Below are positions 8,923 to 19,072 of a stretch of 64,000 nt of DNA, in pieces. The translations under genes were made by a program, and so were the position numbers. The notes beneath the pieces were generated by a model. It made no database searches. It was not told where the DNA came from and was given only the letters and a program-made list of their open reading frames with translations. This DNA comes from GWE2-42-39 sp034003625 (GTDB taxonomy: Bacteria; Bacteroidota; Bacteroidia; Bacteroidales; Prolixibacteraceae), in NCBI GenBank assembly GCA_034003625.1, contig JAVEYG010000011.1, positions 1 to 64,000 on the forward strand, read 5' to 3'. Position 1 is the stretch's first letter; every line of letters starts with the position of its first letter.

Positions 8923-9578
8923 TGCAATTGCCTGATAATTATATATTAATCCGAAAAGAAATTAAGCATGCCCGTTTGAGGGTAAGTGAAGATGGAAAGG
9001 TGCGCATCATTGCTCCACCATCTTTCTCTGAGGACGATATTTCTTCCTTGCTCCGCAAAAAAGCAAAATGGATTGATAAAAATGTAAAGTACTTTGAAGC
9101 TATGTCAAAAATTGAGTTGCAACGAAACCAGCTTCTGTTTTTGGGCAACAGGTACAATTATTTTTATGACCCCAGTTTCGCGCAAAAGGTAATCATCAAT
9201 CACGAACATAGAACAATATCTGCAAAAAGAGATTTAACTGACCCTGAAACACAGGAAAAATGGTATAGAAATATTGCAAAAAAGCATCTTGTAAAACGAT
9301 CTGAACAACTATCAAAAAGACTGAAATTTCAATATAACAAACTTTTTATCAGAGAAGAGAGAAACAAATGGGGCAATTGCTCAAAAGAAAGAAATATATC
9401 TTTAAACTGGAAACTAATTAAAGCGCCTGAATATGTGATTGATTATATCATTATTCACGAACTATTGCACACAGTAGTAATGAGCCACACAAACAAGTTT
9501 TGGACATTACTAAAATCATATTACCCAGATTATAAAGAATCAATTAAATGGTTAGAAAAGTATGGGAATAGTTTATAG
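8922..9578 (+). CDS. YgjP-type (DUF45) zinc metallopeptidase
   Basis: The 218-residue product carries RWGNCS-like (RNKWGNCSKERNISLNW) and zinc-site (IIIHELLHTVVMSHTNKFW) motifs typical of the YgjP/UPF0022 branch of the M48-like metallopeptidases; the HELLH and the downstream His are the predicted zinc ligands. Its substrate is unknown. Genes of this family are often the last member of type I restriction operons in diverse bacteria. Here it overlaps the hsdR stop codon, so co-expression is very likely. A role in turning over restriction subunits is possible but is only inference. Confidence 0.9.
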   Translation: MQLPDNYILIRKEIKHARLRVSEDGKVRIIAPPSFSEDDISSLLRKKAKWIDKNVKYFEAMSKIELQRNQLLFLGNRYNYFYDPSFAQKVIINHEHRTISAKRDLTDPETQEKWYRNIAKKHLVKRSEQLSKRLKFQYNKLFIREERNKWGNCSKERNISLNWKLIKAPEYVIDYIIIHELLHTVVMSHTNKFWTLLKSYYPDYKESIKWLEKYGNSL

Positions 9579-9788
9579 CCAACGAACAAGTGTAAGCATG
9601 TCCCGATGAAAGATCAGGAAGAACTTCTGCCCCACCATTCCGGGTAACCGCCTTTCATGACGGTTTTTAGATTTTCCCCGCTAAAAAAAACAAAATAAAT
9701 TTGTGCTTCGCAGTTGGCTTGGTGCAGCAGGTTGCCTGCTTTGAGATTGAAAATACACCTAACACAACCGTCGGGAATTTTTGTGCTC

Positions 9789-12700
9789 TTATTCGTTCCG
9801 CAGCAAAGCAACCAGGTTTTTGCGCAATACCATCCGGATACTGAATATCATCCAGATAACCGCGCTGGCAAATACCAGCAAACTGATTACAAACGGCCAC
9901 CAGATCAGGTTTTGATAAATTTCTGTTGTGGCCGAAGGAATGGCGCTGACCACCGACGGGATCAGTCCGGCAAGCAGGGCCAGCCCGACAATAAGCAGGT
10001 TCTCGGCAAAAACAAGCCGGAAAACCTGTTTCTTTCGGAAACCAATCGCCAGCATGGCGGCGTATTCCCGGCTCCTCTCGCTAACCATCCGAAAGATTAA
10101 GATCCCCAGTCCGATGGTCCCGATCAGCAAACCTAACGCGCCCAGCATCAGGAAGATATTCAGATACGTATTTTCAACTTTATAAAATTCCAACAAGCGG
10201 TGAACGGCAGGCGCCGCATCTACCCCGTAATTACGCAGGTTGCTTTTTACGGCAGCTTCGAGCGCTGTACTTTCCATTTCCGAATCAATCAGAAACAGGC
10301 TGGAGCCGCTCACCGAGGGATAATGGTCAATAAAATAATTTTCGGCGATCAGTACATTGCCCTGAAACACGGAATTGGCCAGTCCACCAATCAGTTGAAG
10401 CGCCAGTTTTTCGCCATCTTCATTTAAATAAACCAGTGTATCGCCCACATTTTTAAACAGTCCCCAGCGGATTACCGTTTGGTCGGCAATGGCCGGAATG
10501 TAGCCATCGGCGGTGGGTTGGTTCAGCGACAGCCACGGGCTGGCCGTATCCAGGTCGCCGGTACGGGCCACAAAAGTAAACGATTGCCTCCGATTGAGCA
10601 TTTCCGGATTAAAACCGATGAGGTGGGGGCGTGAAATACGGTTGAGGTTCAAACAACTGGCATCGTCGCCCGGTTTCAGCCTGAACTGCGCAAATTCCAC
10701 CCCAGCCTCGAAACCATATTGCGCGGCAATCCTGGGGTCGTTCAAATCTTCCGGCACCGGGATCGTGGTTTTGGCAAACAAGCTGTAACCGCCTGTTCCG
10801 GACGAATTTAATCCGGCATTTCGGGCCAGGTCTTTACGGTTCACCCCGGTCGAAACCACCAGGAAAATTCCGATCGACAGAAAACTGACAATCATCGTGT
10901 TTTGCTTTCGGTTGCCGGCAATGCGTTTCAGTAAAAAACTTTTCAGGCTGAAGCCGAAACCCGCGTCCCGTTTCCCTATCCTAAAAAATAAATCATCCAG
11001 CAACAGGATCAATCCCGGCAAAAGGCCAAAACCGCTGATAAAAAATAGTTTCGGGTTGATTTCCCCTTTGTTCAGGCCACCACCTAAGATCATTAGAAAA
11101 GAGGCTGCAACGAGGATGATTCCTGCTTTTTTTCCGATTTTTCGTGATGGTCCCTGCCTGCGAAAAGTTTGTTTTTGCAGGCCCGCTATTTCCTGTTTCA
11201 GGACGTTTCGCGTGATCAGGATGAGGAGCAAAAACGAAAGTGAAAAAATAGAGAAAGCGCCCAGCAAGACGGAAGCGGCGCGAATGTGAACATGAACAAT
11301 CGAGGTGCGCACGATATCGGACCATATTGAGCTGATGGCCTGTAAAACCAGCTTGTTGTAAACGATACCGAAAGGAATGCCGATAAGAATACCGGCTACA
11401 ATCAGCGCCAGGGCTTCAGCAATGAATATTTTTTGCACCTGGCCGGCGCCAAATCCCAATGCGGTAAGCGTGCCTGTTTCGCCCTTGCGAAACCCGAGAA
11501 ACAGTTTGAACACCAAAACCGTAAGCAGCACGGCAGCGGCCAGCACAAAAAAGCTAAGCCCGATAAACAAACCCCCAAAATCGACCCCATTGCTGGCGGC
11601 ATAAATTCCGTCCTCCTTTACCTGCCGGAGTTCAAAGCCCATTTTATCAGCTTGCAAAACCGATAAAATTTGTTGGGCCAGTAGTTCTTTTTCCTGAAAC
11701 GGAAACCGGATGGCGGTGGCGTTTCCAAAGCGGTTGCCCCAGAGTTTTCGGGCTGTTTCAAGCGAAATGTAGGCTTTGGGGGTTCCTTTGTGCCGGTTCC
11801 AATATTCTTCGTCGGTCGCCCGCACTTTGTTTAAATCGATTGGCACACCGGCCTCCCAGTCGCGGCAATGCCCGGCATCCGATAATCCGGGTATTTCGGG
11901 CATCCGATACACATCGGCCCATTCCCCTTTCATGGGCACAATGCGCGACACAATAAACGAAGTGTCGCGTTCAACCAACCGGCGAAGCGGCCCGACTTCA
12001 AAATAATTGATACGGATTGTGTCGCCGGGTTGGGCGTTTAAATCGTTTGCCAGCCATTCGCTGATCACCATTTCGTTTCCGTGAAGGCCTTCGGAAAGGG
12101 AAGAAACAAACGAATAGGGGGTTTCTTTTTCGCGTAATGTAAAACGGTTGACAAAATAGCTGAATACCGGTTCAGCCCCCGAAATACCTTGCAGGCAGAA
12201 TTTTTCAAGCTCTTCGCCCACAAACACCCGTTCCGAAATAATTTCAGAATACGAAAGTTCTTTGTTTTCCCTGATTTTCAGGTTCAGGTCGTCCGTTGTC
12301 CAGCTATTTTTCAGTTTTGTGCCAATATCGTTTTTAGCCGTATTTCCGGACAGTAAAATGACATTGGCTTTGTCGTTCAGCCCAAGTTGTTTCGTCAGCC
12401 ATTTAATATTGACGAACACATTGCGGGGGGCTGATTGTATTTTTTGCAGGTTGAAATTACCGGTTTCTGCCGTACCCAAAATGCCCTTTATTTTTACCCG
12501 GAATGAAACACTGGTTTCGTCAGCCGGGACAAAAGGGGTGTTCGACGGAAAAACATTGAGTTTGTTCACCCGCAGCAACAACTCGTCGCCTGTCTGAATG
12601 CCCATCAGGGAAGCCAGGTTTTCGTTGATCAGCGCTTCGTCGCCTGCAATATCGAATTGTTCGGGAGCTTTACTGAAAGGGGCAAACAAGCTGTCGATGC

Positions 12701-13028
12701 CCCACACCTGAAGCTGGTTGGCCCGCACCCGGCCCCCGTCGACAATAGCGATGCCGTTGGCGCGGAGTATGGCACAAGCCGTCAGATCGCTGTTTGCACC
12801 GATATTTCCGGCTAATTGTCGGGTAAACAAACGTTCCCCGGCGGTAACCACGGCATCGGTTTTTCCTAACCGTTCGACTACAATTTGCTGCAGGCTGTAT
12901 TTCACCGAATCGCCAACAACAAGCGCACCTACCAAAATAGCAGTTCCCAGGGCCACTCCCAAAATGGTCGCCACATTTAGCTTTGCGTAGTGGAGCAGGG
13001 ATTTTAATATGTAACGAAACAAGTTCAC
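9789..13028 (-). CDS. FtsX-type ABC transporter permease (duplicated, MacB/LolC-like)
   Basis: The 1079-residue inner-membrane protein has one N-terminal membrane segment (about residues 17-40), a long periplasmic domain, three segments ending near residue 600 with an FtsX-like core, a second transmembrane pair, another periplasmic domain, and a C-terminal FtsX core (LGALGLLIGTIGLGILIFRMV, then RSREYAAMLAIGF). This two-FtsX-module layout is typical of permeases that move lipoproteins, peptides or other substrates within or out of the envelope rather than importing nutrients. The ATPase gene lies 70 bases upstream on the same strand, so the two form an ATPase/permease pair. The substrate cannot be read from the sequence. 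Confidence 0.88.
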   Translation of the reverse strand: MNLFRYILKSLLHYAKLNVATILGVALGTAILVGALVVGDSVKYSLQQIVVERLGKTDAVVTAGERLFTRQLAGNIGANSDLTACAILRANGIAIVDGGRVRANQLQVWGIDSLFAPFSKAPEQFDIAGDEALINENLASLMGIQTGDELLLRVNKLNVFPSNTPFVPADETSVSFRVKIKGILGTAETGNFNLQKIQSAPRNVFVNIKWLTKQLGLNDKANVILLSGNTAKNDIGTKLKNSWTTDDLNLKIRENKELSYSEIISERVFVGEELEKFCLQGISGAEPVFSYFVNRFTLREKETPYSFVSSLSEGLHGNEMVISEWLANDLNAQPGDTIRINYFEVGPLRRLVERDTSFIVSRIVPMKGEWADVYRMPEIPGLSDAGHCRDWEAGVPIDLNKVRATDEEYWNRHKGTPKAYISLETARKLWGNRFGNATAIRFPFQEKELLAQQILSVLQADKMGFELRQVKEDGIYAASNGVDFGGLFIGLSFFVLAAAVLLTVLVFKLFLGFRKGETGTLTALGFGAGQVQKIFIAEALALIVAGILIGIPFGIVYNKLVLQAISSIWSDIVRTSIVHVHIRAASVLLGAFSIFSLSFLLLILITRNVLKQEIAGLQKQTFRRQGPSRKIGKKAGIILVAASFLMILGGGLNKGEINPKLFFISGFGLLPGLILLLDDLFFRIGKRDAGFGFSLKSFLLKRIAGNRKQNTMIVSFLSIGIFLVVSTGVNRKDLARNAGLNSSGTGGYSLFAKTTIPVPEDLNDPRIAAQYGFEAGVEFAQFRLKPGDDASCLNLNRISRPHLIGFNPEMLNRRQSFTFVARTGDLDTASPWLSLNQPTADGYIPAIADQTVIRWGLFKNVGDTLVYLNEDGEKLALQLIGGLANSVFQGNVLIAENYFIDHYPSVSGSSLFLIDSEMESTALEAAVKSNLRNYGVDAAPAVHRLLEFYKVENTYLNIFLMLGALGLLIGTIGLGILIFRMVSERSREYAAMLAIGFRKKQVFRLVFAENLLIVGLALLAGLIPSVVSAIPSATTEIYQNLIWWPFVISLLVFASAVIWMIFSIRMVLRKNLVALLRNE

Positions 13029-13064
13029 AGTGAGCTGATATTTGTAATACTATGAATTAGTTGC

Positions 13065-13091
13065 AGATTCTTCGCTACGCTCAGAATGACA
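13065..13091 (-). repeat. 27-bp interspersed repeat (TGTCATTCTGAGCGTAGCG family)
   Basis: On the - strand this reads TGTCATTCTGAGCGTAGCG followed by AAGAATCT. It lies in the 70-base spacer between the ABC ATPase and permease genes. Related copies form the two arms of the inverted repeat at 25821-25895. Sequences of this type recur in the intergenic DNA of many bacteria, including Bacteroidota; mobility or function is unknown. Confidence 0.6.
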
Positions 13092-13098
13092 TGCCTCA

Positions 13099-13761
13099 CT
13101 AAACGGCCACAAGCTTTCCATCCTCCAGCCTGTACATCCGGCTCATTTTTTCGGCCAGTTGCATCGAGTGGGTCACCGTGATCAGCGCGGCGCCTTCTTC
13201 TTTGTTTAACTGAACGAGCAAATCACCCAATGTTGCTGCGCTGTGCTGGTCGAGCGCACCGGTTGGCTCGTCGGCCAAAATCAGCCGGGGCTTGTTTATC
13301 AATGCCCTTATTACCGCAGCACGCTGGCATTCGCCCCCCGAAAGTTCTGCCGGTTTTTGCCGGGCCACAGCGGCAACCCCTACCCGTTCAATTAACCGCT
13401 TAGCCCGTTCAACGACCTCGTCCGACTGAAACTTTTTATCGATCAGCGTAGGCAGAAGCACGTTTTCCCACAAACTAAGTTGTGGCAACAAATGGTGCAA
13501 CTGAAATATCATACCTATTCTTTCGCTCCGGAAAGCCGACAGTTCCTGTGCGCCCATTTCAGAAATATTTTGTCCTTCAAAACAAATCGTACCTTCATCT
13601 GCTTTATCAAGTGCACCAATCAGGTTCAACAGGGTCGTTTTTCCCGATCCCGAAGGACCGATAATGGCAATGCTTTCGCCACATTCGACGGAAAGATTGA
13701 GTTGATCCAGGATTTTCCTCCCGAAGTACGATTTTGATATATTTGTTACTTGAAGCAGCAC
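13099..13761 (-). CDS. ABC transporter ATP-binding protein (LolD/MacB type)
   Basis: The 220-residue ATPase is complete: Walker A GPSGSGKTT (about residues 36-44), Q-loop in MIFQLHHLLP, signature LSGGE, Walker B LILADEP, and the H-loop in VTHSMQ. Sequence style (AELSGGECQRAAVIRAL) fits the LolD/MacB group that drives FtsX-type permeases by a mechanical stroke. Its partner is the 1079-residue permease encoded 70 bases downstream. The acyltransferase gene upstream is on the same strand 87 bases away, so a three-gene transcript is possible. Confidence 0.94.
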   Translation of the reverse strand: MLLQVTNISKSYFGRKILDQLNLSVECGESIAIIGPSGSGKTTLLNLIGALDKADEGTICFEGQNISEMGAQELSAFRSERIGMIFQLHHLLPQLSLWENVLLPTLIDKKFQSDEVVERAKRLIERVGVAAVARQKPAELSGGECQRAAVIRALINKPRLILADEPTGALDQHSAATLGDLLVQLNKEEGAALITVTHSMQLAEKMSRMYRLEDGKLVAV

Positions 13762-13848
13762 AGGTTTGTATTTTGGACATTTGATACCGGATGCCCGATA
13801 TCACGGATCACACTACCATCTGTAAATCTTCCCGGACGGACCATTTCA

Positions 13849-15645
13849 TCATTCACGATTTGAATAGAACCGTTCGAGAATTGACCCGTCGTTCGCTTCT
13901 TTTGAAAGCGACTCAATGGTATTTTTCGGGACATCAAACAAATCGAGAATAATCAATCCATCAAGACAGTTATTGAATTTCGGATCGACATTAAACCCAA
14001 TAATATTCGCATTTAGCTTGATATACTTTTTTAGCAGCACGGGCAAACCGGTATTCAATTCATCCACATCGCCGATTGCCTTGTCCAGTTTATTGATATC
14101 TTCGCCCATGCTTTCCATCAGAATATTGATATTGGTATCGTTACTCCTGAATTTGTACGAATTGCGCGGGGCAATATCTTTCGCCCTGCGCCAGTCGAAA
14201 TGATGGGCCATAATGAACCGGATGATCAGATCTTTTGAATTTTCGCTGTAATTATTGCTGATACTTACCGGTCCGAACAGATAGCGGTAATCCGGATTTT
14301 TCAGGATAAAATACAAAATCCCTTTCCAAAGCAAAAACAACGACATGGGTTTGCGCTGGTATTCTTTTACAACAAACGAACGCCCCAGTTCCATCGACTG
14401 CATCAGAATTGGTTCCATTGTATTTTTCATGCGGAACAACGTATAGGTATAAAACCCGCGAATACCATACCGGTGAAGGATATCGGCGCCTTTCCCGATC
14501 CGGTATGCCCCCACAATCTTTTGGGTTTCTTCGTCCCAGATAAACATCTGGTGATAATATAAATCAAACTCATCGAGATCGATGCTCCGGTTGGTACCTT
14601 CGCCTACTTCACGAAAGGTAATTTCGCGCAGACGCCCTATCTCTGTGAGGATGTTGGGCATCTCTTTCGAAGGGGCGCAATATATTGCGTAATTTTTCAG
14701 TTTGAAAAGCAAATGATCCTTTTCTAAGTTTTTCACTTCCTGAAGCACCAGTTGAGGGGCAACCGGACTGGCAACCTCTTCCACTTTTTGCTGACGTTTA
14801 AGGGAATAATTGAAAAATTTTCTGACTTCAATTTTTGAATTCAGGCTATAGGTTTTTGCCCTCAGGTAACGCCCAAACTGGTATATATCGGAAAACGAAT
14901 CCTGTTCTGGGACTGTGACCGGTGAACCAAAGCGTACTTTTATCAGTTTATTGCGTTTGTTCAGCATTTCCGAAGGAAGTTTAATCACCTTCAAATCGGG
15001 ATGAATACGCCCCATCAGATAAAAAAGACGGCTGTTATGTCCTTTAAAATAAACCGGGACCACAGGTACCTGAGCCGTTTTTATAAATTTAATGGCCGAA
15101 TATTGCCACAAGCGATCGGAAATGGTACGGTATGCATCGTATCCCGAAACTTCTCCGGCAGGGAAAATGCACAAACCGCCTCCCTGCAGGAGATGTGTCT
15201 TTGCCGATTTTATTCCGCGAAAGCCGGAACCATTCGCACGCCCCCGTTCAAAAGGATTGTCATCTAAGAAGAACATACTGATTTGTTCGACCTTTTGCAA
15301 AAGAAAATTGGACAAAACCTTCACATCGGGACGGACCTCACTGATAAGTTTGATAAGCAATATTCCGTCAAGACCGCCAAACGGATGATTCGCAACCACA
15401 ATAAAAGGGCCTTCTTTGGGAACACGGCGCTGCAATTCTTCCCTGTCGTACTCATACCTGATCTCAAGCATACGAAGCAGTTCATCAATAAAATCAAGCC
15501 CTTGCTTGTTGCCTATTTGCTTGTATACTTTATTGATTTTATTGAATTTCAGGACATACATAAGAAATTTTGCAAAAAATTCACCGCCGAAATAATTCAG
15601 GTTAGGATTGCCCCTTAAGACATCTTCTGGTTTTACTATCTCCAT
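13849..15645 (-). CDS. Bifunctional PlsC-like / OlsB-like acyltransferase (OlsF/GlsF type)
   Basis: The 598-residue fusion has an N-terminal lysophospholipid-acyltransferase domain (NHPFGGLDG near residues 90-98, FPAGEVSG near 160) and a C-terminal OlsB-like GNAT domain (IGRLREITFREVGEG, then LWKGILYFI and YRYLFGPVSISN). Known relatives make ornithine or glycine aminolipids in two steps, with one half attaching the first acyl chain to the amino group and the other esterifying its hydroxyl. This layout therefore predicts a membrane aminolipid synthase; the amino acid used cannot be read here. The His-to-Asp spacing in NHPFGGLDG is one residue longer than the classic HX4D. A short palindrome lies just upstream of the start. 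Confidence 0.8.
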   Translation of the reverse strand: MEIVKPEDVLRGNPNLNYFGGEFFAKFLMYVLKFNKINKVYKQIGNKQGLDFIDELLRMLEIRYEYDREELQRRVPKEGPFIVVANHPFGGLDGILLIKLISEVRPDVKVLSNFLLQKVEQISMFFLDDNPFERGRANGSGFRGIKSAKTHLLQGGGLCIFPAGEVSGYDAYRTISDRLWQYSAIKFIKTAQVPVVPVYFKGHNSRLFYLMGRIHPDLKVIKLPSEMLNKRNKLIKVRFGSPVTVPEQDSFSDIYQFGRYLRAKTYSLNSKIEVRKFFNYSLKRQQKVEEVASPVAPQLVLQEVKNLEKDHLLFKLKNYAIYCAPSKEMPNILTEIGRLREITFREVGEGTNRSIDLDEFDLYYHQMFIWDEETQKIVGAYRIGKGADILHRYGIRGFYTYTLFRMKNTMEPILMQSMELGRSFVVKEYQRKPMSLFLLWKGILYFILKNPDYRYLFGPVSISNNYSENSKDLIIRFIMAHHFDWRRAKDIAPRNSYKFRSNDTNINILMESMGEDINKLDKAIGDVDELNTGLPVLLKKYIKLNANIIGFNVDPKFNNCLDGLIILDLFDVPKNTIESLSKEANDGSILERFYSNRE

Positions 15646-15650
15646 TTTTA

Positions 15651-15667
15651 AGGGAAATTATTTCCCT
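15651..15667. promoter_or_regulatory. Palindrome directly upstream of the acyltransferase start
   Basis: AGGGAAAT-T-ATTTCCCT is a perfect inverted repeat with 8-bp arms and a 1-base centre. It begins 6 bases upstream of the - strand start codon at 15645. It could be an operator, or a small hairpin covering the ribosome site. There is no direct evidence for either. Confidence 0.35.
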
Positions 15668-15911
15668 AAAATTATAAATCCGTTTTGAAATCCATTCATT
15701 CGATGATCAGAATTTTTAACCAATCAATTCGATAATTTGCCTGAAAAAGCAATAAGACCCTGAAAATTCGATATTTATATTCCGAATTGTTTTTCCCTTA
15801 TAAGGCGAATTCCCGCCGAACTGTTTATTTTTGCACCAACTGTTTTGTTTCGATGAACAATACAGACCGTAATTTGTAAATGATAATGCGCAATTTATAA
15901 AAAGAGCTTAC

Positions 15912-17756
15912 GTGGATTTTCTTTATCAAAAATATAAAACCGTGCAATGGCTTCCCACTTCGCTGAAGGAAGTCAGGGAACGGGGATGGGAACAACCCGA
16001 TGTTATCCTTTTTACCGGCGATGCCTATGTCGATCATCCGTCATTTGGAGCTGCTGTAATTGGCCGTGTACTGGAAGCCGAAGGGTTAAAAGTGGGCATT
16101 GTGCCACAGCCTAACTGGCAGGACGACCTGCGCGACTTTAAAAAGCTGGGGGCTCCTCGCCTGTTTTTTGCTGTTACAGCCGGGAACATGGATTCCATGG
16201 TAAACCACTATACGGCCAATAAACGCAAACGCTCGACCGACGCCTATACTCCCGGAGGAGAAGCCGGCAAAAGGCCAGATTATGCCACTGTGGCCTACTG
16301 CAATATCCTGAAAAAACTTTTCCCGGATGTCCCCCTGGTCATTGGGGGCATTGAAGCATCACTGCGCCGTGTGACCCATTACGACTACTGGGAAGACCGC
16401 CTGCGCCCGTCAATTCTGAAAGACTCGGGGGCCGATCTTCTGTTTTACGGAATGGGCGAAAAATCCATTATTGAATATGCCCAACTGGTCCAGCGTGGCG
16501 TCGATGCCCGAAAACTGACCAACATACCGCAAACGGCCTTTTTGATTGATCGGGACGAAAAATACGCCACACAAAAGAACTGGAACGAATTTATCCTTGC
16601 TTCCCACGAAGAATGTCTTCAGGATAAAAAGAAATATGCAAAAAATTTCATGCACATTGAGGAAGAATCGAATAAAGCGGAAGCATGCAAACTGATCCAG
16701 TATATCGGGAAACAGCAGGTGGTTGTCAATCCGCCATGGCCACCGCTCGAAGAGCAGGAAATCGACCGTTTTTATGATTTACCGTTTACCCGCCTCCCGC
16801 ACCCGCGCTATAAAAACAAAAACGCTATCCCGGCCTACGAAATGATCCGCCACTCGGTAAATATTCACCGCGGATGTTTTGGTGGCTGTACTTTTTGTAC
16901 TATCTCGGCACATCAGGGAAAATTTATCGCCAGCCGTTCCGAAAAATCCATCCTGAAAGAGGTAGAGCAACTCACGTTGATGCCCGATTTCAAAGGATAT
17001 ATTTCCGATTTAGGCGGTCCGTCGGCCAACATGTACAAGATGAAAGGCATCCATGAAGAAATTTGTCACAAATGCAAACGTCCGTCGTGTATTTTCCCCG
17101 ACGTGTGTAAGAACCTGGATACCGATCACCGGCCTATGCTCGAACTGTACCGGAAGGTCAGACAACACCCGAAAGTAAAAAAGGCATTTATCGGCAGCGG
17201 TATTCGTTACGATATGATCCTGAAAGAAACCGGGAACCAACAGGTTGATACCGGGAACCGTGAATATTTGCGCGAAATTATAAAATACCATGTATCAGGT
17301 AGGTTAAAAGTGGCGCCTGAACACACTTCCGACCAGGTACTAAAAATCATGCGAAAGCCTTCATTTTCATTATTCTACAAATTCAAGGAAGCGTTTGACC
17401 AAGTGAACAGATCGGAAAACCTGAACCAGCAACTGATACCCTATTTTATTTCGAGTCATCCGGGATGCCATAATACTGACATGGCCAACCTGGCGGTGGA
17501 AACAAAAAAACTGGATTTTAAACTGGAACAGGTACAGGATTTTACCCCTACCCCAATGACCGTAGCTACCGTCATTTATTATTCCGGTTATCATCCATAT
17601 ACTATGGAAAAAGTATTTACAGCCAAAAATCAGAAGGAAAAACTGGCCCAGCGAAAATTCTTTTTCTGGTACAAACGTGAATACCGCAACGAAATAAAAA
17701 CCGAGCTGCTGAAACAAAACCGGAAAGACCTGCTGGATCGGTTGTTCACAAAATAA
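15912..17756 (+). CDS. ygiQ: YgiQ-family radical SAM protein
   Basis: The 614-residue product matches the UPF0313/YgiQ family: an N-terminal cobalamin-binding-like region (ILFTGDAYVDHPSFGAAVIG, then PQPNWQDDLRDF), the radical-SAM cluster motif RGCFGGCTFC (about residues 320-329, CxxxCxxC), and an accessory C-terminal region with further cysteines (CHKCKRPSC, and FPDVC). The family binds a 4Fe-4S cluster and SAM; the substrate is unknown. The start is GTG at 15912, supported by homology beginning at WLPTSLKEVRERGWEQ and by stops upstream. A TATTTTTG sequence at 15826-15833 fits the -7 box of Bacteroidota promoters, but no matching -33 box was found. Confidence 0.93.
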   Translation: MDFLYQKYKTVQWLPTSLKEVRERGWEQPDVILFTGDAYVDHPSFGAAVIGRVLEAEGLKVGIVPQPNWQDDLRDFKKLGAPRLFFAVTAGNMDSMVNHYTANKRKRSTDAYTPGGEAGKRPDYATVAYCNILKKLFPDVPLVIGGIEASLRRVTHYDYWEDRLRPSILKDSGADLLFYGMGEKSIIEYAQLVQRGVDARKLTNIPQTAFLIDRDEKYATQKNWNEFILASHEECLQDKKKYAKNFMHIEEESNKAEACKLIQYIGKQQVVVNPPWPPLEEQEIDRFYDLPFTRLPHPRYKNKNAIPAYEMIRHSVNIHRGCFGGCTFCTISAHQGKFIASRSEKSILKEVEQLTLMPDFKGYISDLGGPSANMYKMKGIHEEICHKCKRPSCIFPDVCKNLDTDHRPMLELYRKVRQHPKVKKAFIGSGIRYDMILKETGNQQVDTGNREYLREIIKYHVSGRLKVAPEHTSDQVLKIMRKPSFSLFYKFKEAFDQVNRSENLNQQLIPYFISSHPGCHNTDMANLAVETKKLDFKLEQVQDFTPTPMTVATVIYYSGYHPYTMEKVFTAKNQKEKLAQRKFFFWYKREYRNEIKTELLKQNRKDLLDRLFTK

Positions 17757-17765
17757 AGAATTTTC

Positions 17766-19067
17766 TTACGTCTTTTCCAGCAAATAGGCTTTGAAATCGG
17801 CAAACTCTTTGCTCATCGGAACCGAAAGCTTTTTGCCTTTCATAAATTCGGCTAATTTTTCAGGAAGCAGTATTTTCCGTCCGAGCGTTTCTTCAACGGT
17901 CTCGGTGAATTTGGCCGGATGGGCTGTTTCGAGGAAAATTCCGGTTTCGCCTTCCTGTAAATTCTCTTCTAATGCTTTGTAGCCGGTAGCCCCGTGCGGG
18001 TCAAGGGTGTAAGCATATTTATAATATACCTCTTTCATCACTTCCCTGATTTCGGCGTTGCTGTACCGGTAGCCTTTCATCTCGGCAGAAATTGCTTCGT
18101 GTGAATGCCCGTACAAGTCGAGGATGCGTGCAAAATTGCTGGGGTCGCCCACGTCCATCGCGTTGGCAATGGTAGCCACCGAAGCGCGTGGTTCGTATTT
18201 TCCGGTTTGCAGGTACTTGTAAACAATGTCGTTTTCGTTGTTGGCCGCGATAAACCGTTTGACGGGCAATCCCATTTTTTTTGCAAACAAACCGGCAGTG
18301 AGGTTGCCAAAATTACCGCTGGGCACCGAAATGACCACATCCCCGCGAACCCCTCTTTCCCTAATTCGGGCATACGCATTGAAATAATAAAAAGCCTGCG
18401 GAAGGAAGCGCGCCACGTTAATCGAGTTGGCCGATGTCAGTTGCAGGGCATTTTTTAGTTCTTCATCCAGAAAAGCGGTTTTTACCAACCGCTGGCAATC
18501 GTCGAACGTGCCGTCGATTTCGATGGCCGTAATATTTTGTCCGAGGGTGGTAAATTGTTTTTCCTGAATTTCGCTGACCAATCCTTTCGGATAGAGCACA
18601 TAGACTTTTATTCCCGGAACGCCCAGAAAACCATTGGCCACCGCGCTGCCGGTATCGCCAGAAGTAGCCACCAGCACGTTTACTTCGTTTTTATGGTCTT
18701 TCAGGAAATACCCTAAGAGTCGCGCCATGAAACGGCCTCCCACATCTTTGAAAGCAAGTGTTGGCCCGTGGAACAGTTCCAGCGCGTAGATTGTATCGTT
18801 TACATGCGCAAGCGGGCAGTCGAAACTCAGCGTGTCGTACACTAAATTTTTCAGGATTTCTTCCGGCACATCTTCACCGAAAAATTTTTTGGCTACTTCA
18901 AACGAGATTTCCTGGAAACTGAGTGGATGAATTTTTTCAAAAAACGCAGGCTCAAATTTTTCAATCCGTTCGGGCATGAACAGGCCTTTGTCGTCGGCCA
19001 GGCCTTTTACTACCGCTTCTTCGAGCGAAACTTCAGGAACAGATTTATTGGTGCTGTAATATTTCAT
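17766..19067 (-). CDS. thrC: Threonine synthase
   Basis: PLP enzyme that converts O-phosphohomoserine to threonine. The 433-residue protein has the PLP-lysine motif GPTLAFKDVGGRFM (about residues 95-108), ATSGDTGSAVANGF and the SVPSGNFGNLTAG phosphate-binding loop. The start is taken at MKYYSTNKSVPEVSLEEA (19067). A longer frame to 19112 exists only because the upstream C/G-rich repeat happens to be open, and it would add an unrelated proline-rich tail. It is the last gene of a thrA/phosphomutase/thrC operon. Convergent ygiQ ends nine bases away. Confidence 0.96.
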   Translation of the reverse strand: MKYYSTNKSVPEVSLEEAVVKGLADDKGLFMPERIEKFEPAFFEKIHPLSFQEISFEVAKKFFGEDVPEEILKNLVYDTLSFDCPLAHVNDTIYALELFHGPTLAFKDVGGRFMARLLGYFLKDHKNEVNVLVATSGDTGSAVANGFLGVPGIKVYVLYPKGLVSEIQEKQFTTLGQNITAIEIDGTFDDCQRLVKTAFLDEELKNALQLTSANSINVARFLPQAFYYFNAYARIRERGVRGDVVISVPSGNFGNLTAGLFAKKMGLPVKRFIAANNENDIVYKYLQTGKYEPRASVATIANAMDVGDPSNFARILDLYGHSHEAISAEMKGYRYSNAEIREVMKEVYYKYAYTLDPHGATGYKALEENLQEGETGIFLETAHPAKFTETVEETLGRKILLPEKLAEFMKGKKLSVPMSKEFADFKAYLLEKT

Positions 19068-19072
19068 AACTA

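Noticed and set aside
15870..15905. Tract with AAATGATAATG and AATTTATAA units upstream of ygiQ, similar to the 7-bp repeats at 4446
   Set aside because: Too short and degenerate to separate from ordinary AT-rich leader sequence.
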